DNA of 64,000 nucleotides from Streptomyces sp. 6-11-2. Lineage in GTDB: Bacteria > Actinomycetota > Actinomycetes > Streptomycetales > Streptomycetaceae. The stretch spans positions 5,146,001 through 5,210,000 of the forward strand of contig NZ_BJOR01000001.1 of the NCBI RefSeq assembly GCF_006540305.1, in the 5' to 3' direction. Below, in pieces: positions 7,790 through 16,167 of this stretch; within the stretch, counting starts at the first letter, position 1; every line of letters starts with the position of its first letter. The notes under the pieces were generated by a model. That model ran no database searches. It was not told where the DNA came from and was given only the letters and a program-made list of their open reading frames with translations. The position numbers were made by a program, and so were the translations under genes.

Positions 7790-8374
7790 TCACAGGCCGG
7801 GGGCGCCCCACACCGGGAACCAGCGGCTCAGGTCCGGCTCGATACGCAGATCGTCGGCCAGGGCCGCCTTCACCCGGATTTCCAGCGGGTTGTCGCGCCG
7901 CTGGGCCTGGCCGGCCAGCGGCGCGAACGGGTAGAAGGTGCCCCGCTTGTACAGGTACACCAGCGCCAGCCGCCGATCGGCGTCGTCGTGGAAGCCGGCC
8001 AGGGAGCACAGGAGTTGAGGGCCGAAGCCGTTGACCTCCATCGCGCTGTTCACCGCGTGCAGGTCGTTGACCAGCTCCGGCAGCTGGTCGGGGGTACGGC
8101 GGGAGACCAGCCAGGAGTAGCCGTAGGAGTCCTGGGACAGCTCCACGGGCGGCCCCCCGCGCTCGACGTCGGCGTCCAGCAGGGCCTGGACCTCGCGGTG
8201 CGTCTGCTCGAAGGCGGCCCCCTCGACCGTGGCGAAGCACACCGCGCCCTGCCCGGTCGGGGTGAAGCCGGCCGCCGCCTCAAGGGTGATGGCCGCCGAC
8301 GGCAGCGCGAACAGCTGGTCCAGGTCGGGCAGGGCGGGTTTGGTACGGCCGAGCAGAATGTCCAGGAGCCCCAT
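7790..8374 (-). CDS. pspAB: PspA-associated protein PspAB
   Basis: A 194-residue cytosolic protein. MGLLDILLGRTKP at the N-terminus and the later SYGYSWLVSRR and YLYKRGTFYPFAPL segments are those of the PspAB family, named for its genomic association with PspA. It starts 2 bp after the htpX stop, so the two genes are almost certainly one transcript. The pairing of membrane protease HtpX with PspAB points to envelope stress handling. In this genome the partners PspA and PspAA are 40 kb away. Biochemical function is not established. Confidence 0.85.
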   Translation of the reverse strand: MGLLDILLGRTKPALPDLDQLFALPSAAITLEAAAGFTPTGQGAVCFATVEGAAFEQTHREVQALLDADVERGGPPVELSQDSYGYSWLVSRRTPDQLPELVNDLHAVNSAMEVNGFGPQLLCSLAGFHDDADRRLALVYLYKRGTFYPFAPLAGQAQRRDNPLEIRVKAALADDLRIEPDLSRWFPVWGAPGL

Positions 8375-8376
8375 CC

Positions 8377-9300
8377 TCAGCCCGCCTTCCCCGGCGTCGC
8401 GGCCTCGCCCAGCTCGGCGGAGATCCGCGCCAGCTGCTCCAGCCGCCGCTCCAGGCTCGGGTGGGTGGAGAACAGCCGGGAGATGCCGGGCTCGGAGCCC
8501 AGCGCCGGTGTGAAGTAGAAGGCGTTGAAGGCCTGTGCGGTGCGCAGGTCCTCGGACGGGATCCGGCCGATGTCACCGGTCACCTTGGTGAGCGCGGAGG
8601 CCAGCGTCGAGGGCCGTCCGGTCAGCAGCGCCGCCGCGCGGTCCGCGGCCAGCTCCCGGTACCGGGACAGCGCCCGGATCAGCAGGAAGCTGATCGCGTA
8701 CACGGCCGCCGAGACGCCCATCACCATGGCGAACAGGGCGAGGGTGTTCTGGTCCTTGCGCCCGCGCCCGCCGAACAGCTCCGAGTAGAAGGCGAACCGT
8801 ACGACCAGGCCCGCGACCACACCGAGGAACGAGGCCACCGTGATCACCGCGACGTCCTTGTGCGCCACGTGCGACAGCTCGTGCGCGAGCACGCCCTCCA
8901 GCTCGGCGGGTTCCAGCCGCCGCAGCAGCCCCGTGGTCACGCACACCACGGCGTTGTCAGGGTTCCGTCCGGTCGCGAACGCGTTCGGCATGTCCATGCT
9001 GGACACGGCGACGGCCGGCTTGGGCATGTCCGCCATGGCGCACAGCCGGTCGACCACCGCGTGCAGCTCGGGATACTCCTCCCGCTCCACCACCCGGCCG
9101 TGCATCGCGAACAGGGCGATCCGGTCGGAGAACCAGTACTGGGCGGCGAGCACGCCGGCCGCGATCACCACGACCAGCACCCAGGACTTCAGCAGCACGA
9201 TCAGCACGGCCACGAACGCCACGTACAGCAGCCCGAGCAGGAACAGCGTGACCCCCATGCGCACGGTCAGCCGTCGGTCGCTCCGGAAGCGGCTCTGCAT
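8377..9300 (-). CDS. htpX: Membrane zinc metalloprotease HtpX
   Basis: A 307-residue M48B protease that cleaves misfolded membrane proteins. Two N-terminal transmembrane helices (about 15-36 and 39-55) precede the catalytic domain. The zinc motif HELSH is at 140-144, with a third ligand in YRELAAD (Glu217). Two further hydrophobic segments (about 151-170 and 188-208) fit the family topology. The C-terminus carries the typical STHPSLERRLEQL ending. It is first in an operon with pspAB. Confidence 0.93.
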   Translation of the reverse strand: MQSRFRSDRRLTVRMGVTLFLLGLLYVAFVAVLIVLLKSWVLVVVIAAGVLAAQYWFSDRIALFAMHGRVVEREEYPELHAVVDRLCAMADMPKPAVAVSSMDMPNAFATGRNPDNAVVCVTTGLLRRLEPAELEGVLAHELSHVAHKDVAVITVASFLGVVAGLVVRFAFYSELFGGRGRKDQNTLALFAMVMGVSAAVYAISFLLIRALSRYRELAADRAAALLTGRPSTLASALTKVTGDIGRIPSEDLRTAQAFNAFYFTPALGSEPGISRLFSTHPSLERRLEQLARISAELGEAATPGKAG

Positions 9301-9467
9301 CTTGCATCACCCCGCAGTCAGGCACTCGTCCCGCCATCCAGTGTGCACCTGCGGATGCCCATGAAGCGGTCCCGATCGGCTCCAGGAGGGGCAAAAGCCG
9401 CCTGTGAGTCCGCGTGCGCGCGGAGTGAGCGCCGGAGACCTCCCCGGCCCCGGAAGACCCGGAGGCC

Positions 9468-9725
9468 TCAGAGGTGGCCGTGCGTCTGCGCGTACCCGAG
9501 CAGCACGATCACCGCGGCGACGCAGCCGAGGACCACGACCGTGGACATCCACGACGAGCGGCGCGGTGCGACCGGGTCCGGGTCGGCGCGGAACGGGACG
9601 GGCCCCGGCGGATTGTGCTTCCAGCGCGCGGCGAGCATCCGGGCACGGGCGGACGGCTCCTTGTGCTCGGCGGCGCGCGCCCACCGGTGATCGAACTCCC
9701 GCTCAAGGTCGTCGTTCTCGGTCAT
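9468..9725 (-). CDS. Small single-pass membrane protein
   Basis: 85 residues. A charged N-terminal region (REFDHRWARAAEHKE, RARMLAARWKHNPPG) precedes one hydrophobic segment near 59-79 and a short His-containing tail. The ATG at 9725 has GGAGAGG eight bases upstream, which fixes the start against upstream in-frame codons. No family is recognised. It reads away from the Gly/Tyr-rich protein gene across a 340-bp divergent region. Confidence 0.7.
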   Translation of the reverse strand: MTENDDLEREFDHRWARAAEHKEPSARARMLAARWKHNPPGPVPFRADPDPVAPRRSSWMSTVVVLGCVAAVIVLLGYAQTHGHL

Positions 9726-9800
9726 CCCCGTTACCTCTCCGGTCCTTATCCGTCCTTGATACCGACGAGGAATCATCCCCTGACTACGAGAGCGCTGGGA

Positions 9801-9827
9801 AGCGATCGTCACTGTGAGGCGATCGCT
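9801..9827. promoter_or_regulatory. Nested palindrome in a divergent intergenic region
   Basis: Outer arms AGCGATCG (9801-9808) and CGATCGCT (9820-9827) enclose a second palindrome TCAC-T-GTGA (9809-9817). The surrounding 340 bp (9726-10065) between two divergent genes holds no ORF I can support, so this is the best candidate for a regulator site. Confidence 0.45.
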
Positions 9828-10065
9828 CAAGATGCTGTGTGCTCGCCGGGAAGCTAGCCTCTATGGGTGAGGGCGGCGGTCCGGGAACAGACCCGGCGTC
9901 GGCCGAAGAACCTGCTCACGGGGCTGACAGCGCTACCGCGCGGGCCCCGCCGCCTGTACTCGCGCCAACACCTACGACCGCGCCGCCGAACCCTTTCCGG
10001 CTGCGGCCGCGGCCATGCTTCTCGTGCCCGAAACCGCACGAGGGGGTGGAAAGGAAGGTATTTCC

Positions 10066-10389
10066 ATGAAAGCTCAGCGTGCAAGGCGTCTCCTCGCAAC
10101 GTCCGCAGTCGGTGTTCTGATGGCGGCCGGCACCGCCCTCGGCGCGGCGGGCACGGCCTCGGCAGCGACCCCGGCCACGACTCCGGCCCATATCTCCACT
10201 GTCTCCACCATCGTCAACCATGGTGGCGGTTGTGGCTGGTGGTCCCGCTGGTGCGGCGGTTACGGCCGCGGTGGCTTCTTCGGTCCCGGTTACGGGGGCT
10301 TCGGTGGCTACGGGGGCTACGGGGGCTACGGGTTCGGCGGCTACGGGTACGGCTTCGGCGGCGGCACGGTGGTGGTCGTGGTCCGCTGA
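10066..10389 (+). CDS. Secreted Gly/Tyr-rich protein
   Basis: 107 residues. A clear Sec signal peptide (positive MKAQRARRLL, hydrophobic core, cleavage likely after ASA at about 33) is followed by a short Ser/Thr segment, a Cys56/Cys63 pair in a Trp-rich stretch (CGWWSRWC), then a Gly/Tyr/Phe low-complexity tail of GYGG units and a terminal VVVVVR. The start is supported by AAGGAAGG. Such composition suggests a surface or matrix-like structural protein. No enzymatic domain is present. Confidence 0.75.
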   Translation: MKAQRARRLLATSAVGVLMAAGTALGAAGTASAATPATTPAHISTVSTIVNHGGGCGWWSRWCGGYGRGGFFGPGYGGFGGYGGYGGYGFGGYGYGFGGGTVVVVVR

Positions 10390-10404
10390 CGGACCACACG
10401 GCCA

Positions 10405-10437
10405 AGGGCCGCCCCCCGGTTCCCGGGGGGCGGCCCT
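10405..10437. terminator. Bidirectional terminator between Gly/Tyr protein gene and glnA
   Basis: A perfect 15-bp GC stem (10405-10419 with 10423-10437) with loop TTC, between two convergent genes. Confidence 0.9.
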
Positions 10438-10476
10438 CACCATGACGCCCTGCCGATCAGACGCCGCAGACGCCGA

Positions 10477-11886
10477 TCACACGTCGAAGTACAGCTCGAA
10501 CTCGTGCGGGTGCGGGCGCAGCTGGAGCGGGGCGATCTCGTTCGTGCGCTTGAAGTCGACCCACGTCTCGATCAGGTCGGACGTGAAGACGTCGCCCTGG
10601 AGCAGGAACTCGTGGTCGTCCTCCAGAGCCTGGAGGACGGCCTCCAGCGAGGTCGGGACCTGGGCGACGTTGGCGTGCTCCTCGGGAGCCAGCTCGTACA
10701 GGTCCTTGTCGATCGGCTCGGCCGGCTCGATCTTGTTCTTGATGCCGTCCAGGCCCGCGAGCAGCAGCGCCGAGAAGGCCAGGTACGGGTTGCCCGAGGA
10801 GTCGGGCGCGCGGAACTCCACGCGCTTGGCCTTCGGGTTGGAGCCGGTGATCGGGATGCGCATCGCGGCGGAGCGGTTGCGCTGCGAGTACACCAGGTTC
10901 ACCGGGGCCTCGAAGCCCGGCACCAGACGGTGGTACGAGTTCACCGTCGGGTTGGTGAAGGCGAGCAGCGCCGGGGCGTGCCTGAGGATGCCACCGATGT
11001 AGTAGCGGGCGGTGTCCGACAGGCCCGCGTAGCCGGCCTCGTCGTAGAAGAGCGGCTCGCCGTTGCTCCACAGCGACTGGTGCACGTGCATGCCGGAGCC
11101 GTTGTCGCCGAAGATCGGCTTCGGCATGAAGGTGGCCGTCTTGCCGTTGCGCCAGGCGACGTTCTTCACGATGTACTTGAAGAGCTGGAGGTCGTCGGCG
11201 GCGGCGAGCAGCGTGTTGAACCTGTAGTTGATCTCGGCCTGGCCGGCGGTGCCCACCTCGTGGTGCTGGCGCTCCACCTTCAGGCCGTTCTTCGCCAGCT
11301 CCAGGGAGATCTCCGCGCGCAGGTCGGCGAAGTGGTCGACCGGCGGGACCGGGAAGTAGCCGCCCTTGTAGCGGACCTTGTAGCCGCGGTTGTCCTCCAC
11401 CGCGCCGGTGTTCCAGGCGCCCGCCTCGGAGTCGATGTGGTAGAAGGACTCGTTCTCGGCGGTCCGGAAGCGGACGTTGTCGAAGACGTAGAACTCCGCC
11501 TCGGGACCGAAGAACGCGGTGTCGGCGATCCCGGTGGACGCGAGGTACGCCTCGGCCTTCCTCGCCACGTTCCGCGGGTCACGGGAGTACTGCTCGCCGG
11601 TGATCGGGTCGTGGATGAAGAAGTTGATGTTGACGGTCTTGTCCCGGCGGAACGGGTCCACACGCGCGGTGGACAGGTCGGCCCGCAGGGACATGTCGGA
11701 CTCGTGGATGGCCTGGAAGCCACGGATCGAGGACCCGTCGAACGCCTGCTCCTCGTCGGGGTCGAACGCCTCGGCGGGCAACGTGAAGTGCTGCATGACG
11801 CCCGGCAGGTCGCAGAAGCGGACGTCGATGAACTTGACGTCCTCGTCCGCGATGTACTTCTTGGCCTCGTCGGCGTTCTGGAACAT
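10477..11886 (-). CDS. glnA: Glutamine synthetase type I
   Basis: The main ammonia-assimilating enzyme (glutamate + NH3 + ATP to glutamine), 469 residues, normal for dodecameric GSI. Signatures include [43 protein letters not shown] and RSAAMRIP. The regulatory adenylylation tyrosine is present at exactly residue 397 in [11 protein letters not shown], so GlnE-type control is expected. The ATG at 11886 follows AGGAGGAGC. A four-box GlnR operator lies about 100 bp upstream. Together with glnII, the window carries both GS types within 9 kb. Confidence 0.97.
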   Translation of the reverse strand: MFQNADEAKKYIADEDVKFIDVRFCDLPGVMQHFTLPAEAFDPDEEQAFDGSSIRGFQAIHESDMSLRADLSTARVDPFRRDKTVNINFFIHDPITGEQYSRDPRNVARKAEAYLASTGIADTAFFGPEAEFYVFDNVRFRTAENESFYHIDSEAGAWNTGAVEDNRGYKVRYKGGYFPVPPVDHFADLRAEISLELAKNGLKVERQHHEVGTAGQAEINYRFNTLLAAADDLQLFKYIVKNVAWRNGKTATFMPKPIFGDNGSGMHVHQSLWSNGEPLFYDEAGYAGLSDTARYYIGGILRHAPALLAFTNPTVNSYHRLVPGFEAPVNLVYSQRNRSAAMRIPITGSNPKAKRVEFRAPDSSGNPYLAFSALLLAGLDGIKNKIEPAEPIDKDLYELAPEEHANVAQVPTSLEAVLQALEDDHEFLLQGDVFTSDLIETWVDFKRTNEIAPLQLRPHPHEFELYFDV

Positions 11887-11981
11887 CCAGCTCCTCCTAC
11901 TCCCGACCGTCCCGCCGGGGTGGTAGATCGTGGTGCGGCCGGTGCGGTGGCACACGCTGGGCTCGACCCTAGGGACGGGTG

Positions 11982-12019
11982 ATTTCCCGGGCGTGACCCG
12001 TTTGTTTCGCTGAAGTTAA
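11982..12019 (-). promoter_or_regulatory. GlnR operator upstream of glnA
   Basis: On the minus strand the boxes TTAAC, GAAAC, GTCAC, GAAAT are separated by exactly 6 bp each, a close match to the doubled gTnAc-n6-GaAAc consensus of actinobacterial GlnR. The site is in the divergent region between glnA and the RDD-protein gene and could affect both. Confidence 0.85.
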
Positions 12020-12094
12020 CCGGCTCGGGTGGCGGTCGCGGTCGCGGACACCCCGCCGACCCCTCTGATTCCAGCGTCGCAGTACGGTGGTCGG

Positions 12095-12562
12095 GTGGAC
12101 AACAGGCAAGCATGGGGATCATGGCTGTCCGGGCCGCGCGCGGCCATGGAGGACGCCGGCGCGGACTTCGGCTACCGGGGCCGGCAGCTGGGGCTGCCGG
12201 AGCAGGGGCCCGGCTCGATCGCCGGTCCGGGACGGCGGCTCGGCGCTCTGGCCGTCGACTGGGCGCTGTGCCTGTGGATCGCCTACGGCCTGATCACGCA
12301 CGGCTACTACCAGGCCACGAGCAACTGGGCGCTGCTCATCTTCCTGGCGCTGGGCATCCTCACCGTCGGCACGATCGGCTTCACGCCCGGCAAGCGCCTG
12401 TTCGGCCTGCGCGTCGTCGCCCTCGCCACCGGCCGGGTGCAGCCGCTGCGCGCCCTGCTGCGCACGGTCCTGCTGTGCCTGGCCGTTCCCGCCCTGATCT
12501 GGGACCGCGACGGCCGCGGTCTGCACGACCGGCTGGCGGGCACGGTGGAGGTGCGCATCTGA
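12095..12562 (+). CDS. RDD-family membrane protein
   Basis: 155 residues with the RDD domain: GPGRRLGALAVDW (the Arg and Asp motif residues) leads into the first helix, a second helix spans ALLIFLALGILTVGTIGF, TPGKRLFGLRVV follows it, and the C-terminus holds the third motif around WDRDGRGLHDRLAGT. The GTG at 12095 is chosen because homologues begin with a short hydrophilic segment (VDNRQAWGSW). This gene, DUF4191, lipA and lipB are adjacent in the same order to glnA in M. tuberculosis (Rv2217-Rv2220). Function unknown; some RDD proteins transport Na+/H+ or solutes. Confidence 0.85.
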   Translation: MDNRQAWGSWLSGPRAAMEDAGADFGYRGRQLGLPEQGPGSIAGPGRRLGALAVDWALCLWIAYGLITHGYYQATSNWALLIFLALGILTVGTIGFTPGKRLFGLRVVALATGRVQPLRALLRTVLLCLAVPALIWDRDGRGLHDRLAGTVEVRI

Positions 12563-12703
12563 CCGCGGGAGCCGGCCGCGGGATCCAGTGACGGGAGCCG
12601 GCCGCCGAGGCCCGCCGCAGGATCGGGTCGCAAGCGCGCCGCAGGATCTCGGTGGCGTGAGCCGGTCGCGGCTCCAGCGCTCGTACGCGCGCGAGACGTC
12701 CCC

Positions 12704-12751
12704 ACGACGACGGGGGCGCCCGGAGTGGTCTCCGGGCGCCCCCGTCGTCGT
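12704..12751. terminator. Bidirectional terminator between RDD and DUF4191 genes
   Basis: A perfect 22-bp stem (12704-12725 with 12730-12751) and loop TGGT, between two convergent genes. It is one of the longest uninterrupted stems in the window. Confidence 0.9.
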
Positions 12752-12770
12752 AGAGGGTGTCTGCGCGGGA

Positions 12771-13472
12771 TCAGCGGGCCTTCGGGCCGCCCTTCGGCAT
12801 CCGCATGCCCTTCGGCATCGGACCCTTCGGCAGCGGCATGTTGCTCATCAGGTCGCCGAGGGCGCGCAGTCGGTCGTTGGTGGTGGTGACCTGCGGGCCG
12901 GTCAGCACGCGCGGGAACTTCAGCATGGTCGTGCGCAACTTCTTCAGCGGGACCTGGCCGTCGCCGTTGCCGACGATCACGTCGTGCACCGGGACGTCCG
13001 CGACGATCCGGTTCATCTTCTTCTTCTCGGCGGCGAGCAGGGACTTCACCCGGTTCGGGTTGCCCTCGGCGACCAGCACGATGCCGGCCTTGCCGACCGC
13101 GCGGTGCACCACGTCCTGGCTGCGGTTCATGGCCACCGCCGGGGTGGTGGTCCAGCCGCGGCCCACGTTGTCCAGGACCGCCGCGGCGGCGCCCGGCTGG
13201 CCCTCCATCTGCCCGAAGGCGGCGCGCTCGGCCCGGCGTCCGAAGATGATCGCCGTCGCGAGGAAGGCGAGCAGCAGGCCCAGGATGCCGGCGTAGTACG
13301 GGTGGCCGATCGCGAAGCCGATCCCGAGAAGGACGCCGAAGGTGATGATGAAGACACCCGCGAGTACCAGACCGATCTTGTTGTCGGCCTTGCGGGTCAT
13401 CTTGTAGGTCAGGGCGATCTGCTTCAGTCGCCCGGGGTTGGCAGCCTCGGCTGCGTTGTCCTTCCTCGCCAT
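12771..13472 (-). CDS. DUF4191 membrane protein
   Basis: 233 residues. Two adjacent hydrophobic helices (about 33-53 and 59-77) near the N-terminus, then a soluble domain with GRGWTTTPAVAMNRSQDVVHRAVG, and a Met/Pro/Lys-rich tail (PLPKGPMPKGMRMPKGG). This is the conserved neighbour of lipA across actinobacteria (Rv2219 in M. tuberculosis). Function unknown; the linkage suggests a role near lipoylation or membrane homeostasis, but that is inference. Confidence 0.88.
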   Translation of the reverse strand: MARKDNAAEAANPGRLKQIALTYKMTRKADNKIGLVLAGVFIITFGVLLGIGFAIGHPYYAGILGLLLAFLATAIIFGRRAERAAFGQMEGQPGAAAAVLDNVGRGWTTTPAVAMNRSQDVVHRAVGKAGIVLVAEGNPNRVKSLLAAEKKKMNRIVADVPVHDVIVGNGDGQVPLKKLRTTMLKFPRVLTGPQVTTTNDRLRALGDLMSNMPLPKGPMPKGMRMPKGGPKAR

Positions 13473-13566
13473 GCCACGAAGTCTACGTGGCCCCCGGAGC
13501 GGCCCACGACGGCAGTGCCCGTACGGGCCCGGGGTGGAGAGCGGAAAGGGGTTGGGGGAGCGGCGG

Positions 13567-13767
13567 TCAGGGGCCGACGGCCGGGAACTGGTCGAGGACG
13601 CGCTGCGCCTCGACGCGGTCCTTGGCCCGGCGTCGGTCCTCGAGGACGGAGTTCCAGGCGTTGCGGCGGGCGGTGCGCTGGCCGCTGCTCATGAGCAGGG
13701 ACTCGACCGCACGGAGTGCGTCGGTGACGGACGGAATCGCGGTGGCGCGAACGTGCGCGGCCTGCAT
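13567..13767 (-). CDS. Small conserved helical protein of unknown function
   Basis: 66 residues, ATG preceded by GAGGGGG. The sequence is mostly helical and charged (VTDALRAVESLLM, RRAKDRVEAQRVLDQF). It sits between lipA and the DUF4191 gene on the same strand. No domain is recognised, but the RBS and codon composition support it as a real gene. Confidence 0.6.
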   Translation of the reverse strand: MQAAHVRATAIPSVTDALRAVESLLMSSGQRTARRNAWNSVLEDRRRAKDRVEAQRVLDQFPAVGP

Positions 13768-14041
13768 GGGAGGTCCCCCTCATGACGGCTCTTGGTCTAC
13801 GGGCTGTGAGTCCAGGGTCACTGCTTGGTGTTACCAGGGCGTGACCGGCCGGTCAAACACCGATGAAGCCTCGCGGCCGCGGTCCGAAAGGCTGACGCGG
13901 CCCCGACCGGGCCGCTCATCTGCGGCGACGGTCGGGACCGCGTCGTATCGGCCACTACCGGGCAGTAGGCTCTTGTGCCCGATTTCACACACTTGCCCGC
14001 CCGCTTGCGGGACAGGGATGGTGACGGTCGGTCAGTCGTCG

Positions 14042-15007
14042 TCAGACCGCCTGGGCGGCGATGTAGGTGCCCCGCTTCTCGACAGCCATCCGGTACAGCC
14101 GTCCGGCGCGGTAGGAGGACCGTACCAGCGGCCCCGACATCACGCCCGAGAAGCCGATCTGCTCGGCTTCCTCCTTCAGCTCGACGAACTCCTGCGGCTT
14201 GACCCACCGCTCCACCGGGTGGTGGCGCACCGAGGGGCGCAGGTACTGGGTGATGGTGACCAGCTCGCAGCCCGCGTCGTGCAGCTGCTTGAGCGCCTCG
14301 ACGACCTCCTCGCGGGTCTCGCCCATGCCGAGGATGAGGTTCGACTTGGTCACCAGGCCGAAGTCGCGGGCCTCGGTGATGACCTTCAGGGAGCGCTCGT
14401 AGCGGAAGCCGGGGCGGATCCGCTTGAAGATCCGCGGCACGGTCTCGACGTTGTGCGCGAAGACCTCGGGGCGCGAGGCGAAGACCTCGGCCAGCTGCTC
14501 GGGGACCGCGTTGAAGTCGGGGGCCAGCAGCTCGACCTTGGTACGGCCGTCCTCGCGGTCCGCCGTCTGCTGGTGGATCTGGCGCACGGTCTCGGCGTAC
14601 AGCCAGGCGCCGCCGTCCTCCAGGTCGTCGCGGGCCACGCCGGTGATGGTGGCGTAGTTCAGGTCCATGGTGACCACGGACTCGCCCACGCGGCGCGGCT
14701 CGTCGCGGTCCAGGGCCTCGGGCTTGCCGGTGTCGATCTGGCAGAAGTCGCAGCGCCGGGTGCACTGGTCGCCGCCGATGAGGAAGGTCGCCTCGCGGTC
14801 CTCCCAGCACTCGTAGATGTTCGGGCAGCCGGCTTCCTGGCAGACCGTGTGCAGGCCCTCGCTCTTCACGAGGTTCTGCATCTTGGTGTACTCGGGACCC
14901 ATTTTCGCCCGGGTCTTGATCCACTCGGGCTTGCGCTCGATGGGGGTCTGGCTGTTGCGGACCTCCAGGCGCAGCATCTTGCGTCCGTCGGGTGCGACTG
15001 CGGACAC
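14042..15007 (-). CDS. lipA: Lipoyl synthase
   Basis: A radical-SAM enzyme that inserts two sulfurs into octanoyl-lysine of E2 and GcvH proteins. 321 residues. The auxiliary [4Fe-4S] ligands Cys56, Cys61 and Cys67 ([12 protein letters not shown]) and the radical-SAM CxxxCxxC Cys82, Cys86, Cys89 (CTRRCDFC) are all intact. The GTG start at 15007 has AGGGAG six bases upstream. lipB lies immediately upstream on the same strand, so octanoylation and sulfur insertion are probably co-expressed; their substrate SucB is encoded in this window. Confidence 0.97.
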   Translation of the reverse strand: MSAVAPDGRKMLRLEVRNSQTPIERKPEWIKTRAKMGPEYTKMQNLVKSEGLHTVCQEAGCPNIYECWEDREATFLIGGDQCTRRCDFCQIDTGKPEALDRDEPRRVGESVVTMDLNYATITGVARDDLEDGGAWLYAETVRQIHQQTADREDGRTKVELLAPDFNAVPEQLAEVFASRPEVFAHNVETVPRIFKRIRPGFRYERSLKVITEARDFGLVTKSNLILGMGETREEVVEALKQLHDAGCELVTITQYLRPSVRHHPVERWVKPQEFVELKEEAEQIGFSGVMSGPLVRSSYRAGRLYRMAVEKRGTYIAAQAV

Positions 15008-15125
15008 GACCGGCTCCCTGTAGCTTCGATTCTTCGGCGTACACCAGGGTACGCCCGTGCTTGTTGCGCCCCGTCGGTGAGGCCAACCTGCGGGCCTGGG
15101 GGATCATTCCCCGGGCGGGGCCCGG

Positions 15126-15923
15126 TCAGGCGGTGGCCCTCTCGATCTCCCGCGGCTTCAGGTCCGCGTTCTGCAGGACGTCCCGCAGGTGCCGTTCGAC
15201 GACCGGCAGCACTTCCTCGATCGCGACGTTCCGGCCGAGCTCGGCCGCCAGCGAGGCGACGCCGGCGTCCCGGATCCCGCACGGGATGATCTTGTCGAAC
15301 CACTTGTTGTCCGGGTTCACGTTGAGCGCGAAGCCGTGCATCGTGACGCCCTTGGCGACCCGGATCCCGATCGCCGCGATCTTGCGGTCCTCGCGGCGCT
15401 GGCCGGCGTTGGAGGGGGCGTACTCCGGGCCGTTCAGCCGGGGGTCGAACTCCTCGTCGGCCAGGCGCGGGTCGAAGTCCAGGGACAGCCCGCCCAGGGT
15501 GGGCCGCTGCTCGACCGGGTCGCCGAGCACCCACACTCCGCTGCGGCCCTCGACGCGGGTGGTCTCCAGGCCGAAGTCCGCGCAGGCGCGGATCAGCGCC
15601 TCCTCCAGGCGGCGCACGTGGGCCACCACGTCCACCGGGCGGGGCAGCTTCTGGATCGGGTAGCCGACCAGCTGGCCGGGACCGTGCCAGGTGATCTTGC
15701 CGCCGCGGTCCACGTCGATGACGGGCGTGCCGTCGAGCGGGCGCTCGCTGTCCTCGGTCCGCCGGCCGGCCGTGTAGACCGGGGGGTGCTCCAGGAGCAG
15801 CACGGTGTCGGGGACCTCGTCCGCGAACCGGGCGGCGTGCACCCGGCGCTGCTCGTCCCAGGCCTGGACGTAGTCCACGGCCTCGGCACCGAATCCCATG
15901 CGGACGAACCGCAGCTCACTCAC
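15126..15923 (-). CDS. lipB: Lipoyl(octanoyl) transferase
   Basis: Transfers octanoyl from ACP to lipoyl domains. 265 residues from a GTG at 15923 that has GGAGG eight bases upstream. Family signatures are [31 protein letters not shown] and [12 protein letters not shown]; the thioester Cys215 (IIPCGI) and Lys181 (KIAAIG) catalytic pair is present. An insertion of about 35-40 residues (roughly 138-176, rich in Asp/Arg/Pro) precedes the catalytic Lys and is absent from typical 210-230 residue LipB enzymes. It is upstream of lipA with a 118-bp gap. Confidence 0.96.
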   Translation of the reverse strand: MSELRFVRMGFGAEAVDYVQAWDEQRRVHAARFADEVPDTVLLLEHPPVYTAGRRTEDSERPLDGTPVIDVDRGGKITWHGPGQLVGYPIQKLPRPVDVVAHVRRLEEALIRACADFGLETTRVEGRSGVWVLGDPVEQRPTLGGLSLDFDPRLADEEFDPRLNGPEYAPSNAGQRREDRKIAAIGIRVAKGVTMHGFALNVNPDNKWFDKIIPCGIRDAGVASLAAELGRNVAIEEVLPVVERHLRDVLQNADLKPREIERATA

Positions 15924-16167
15924 GGCAAACGCCTCCCCGGAAGGTCGTAAGGCACGAAACGTGCCCACGTCACTGTACGTCCGGCCGGCACGCGTCAGCC
16001 TCGCGGGCAATCCTCACACGATCGGATGAATGATGGTCGAACTCTGCGGTCGGTTGCTCACTCTCCGCTACATTCGCGCCGTCCATGAGGCCATAAGGGC
16101 TGCTCACAGGCAATCCGGGCACCACGCGGCCGCGTGGCTGCCCGAGAGGCAGGAGACCGCACCGCAG

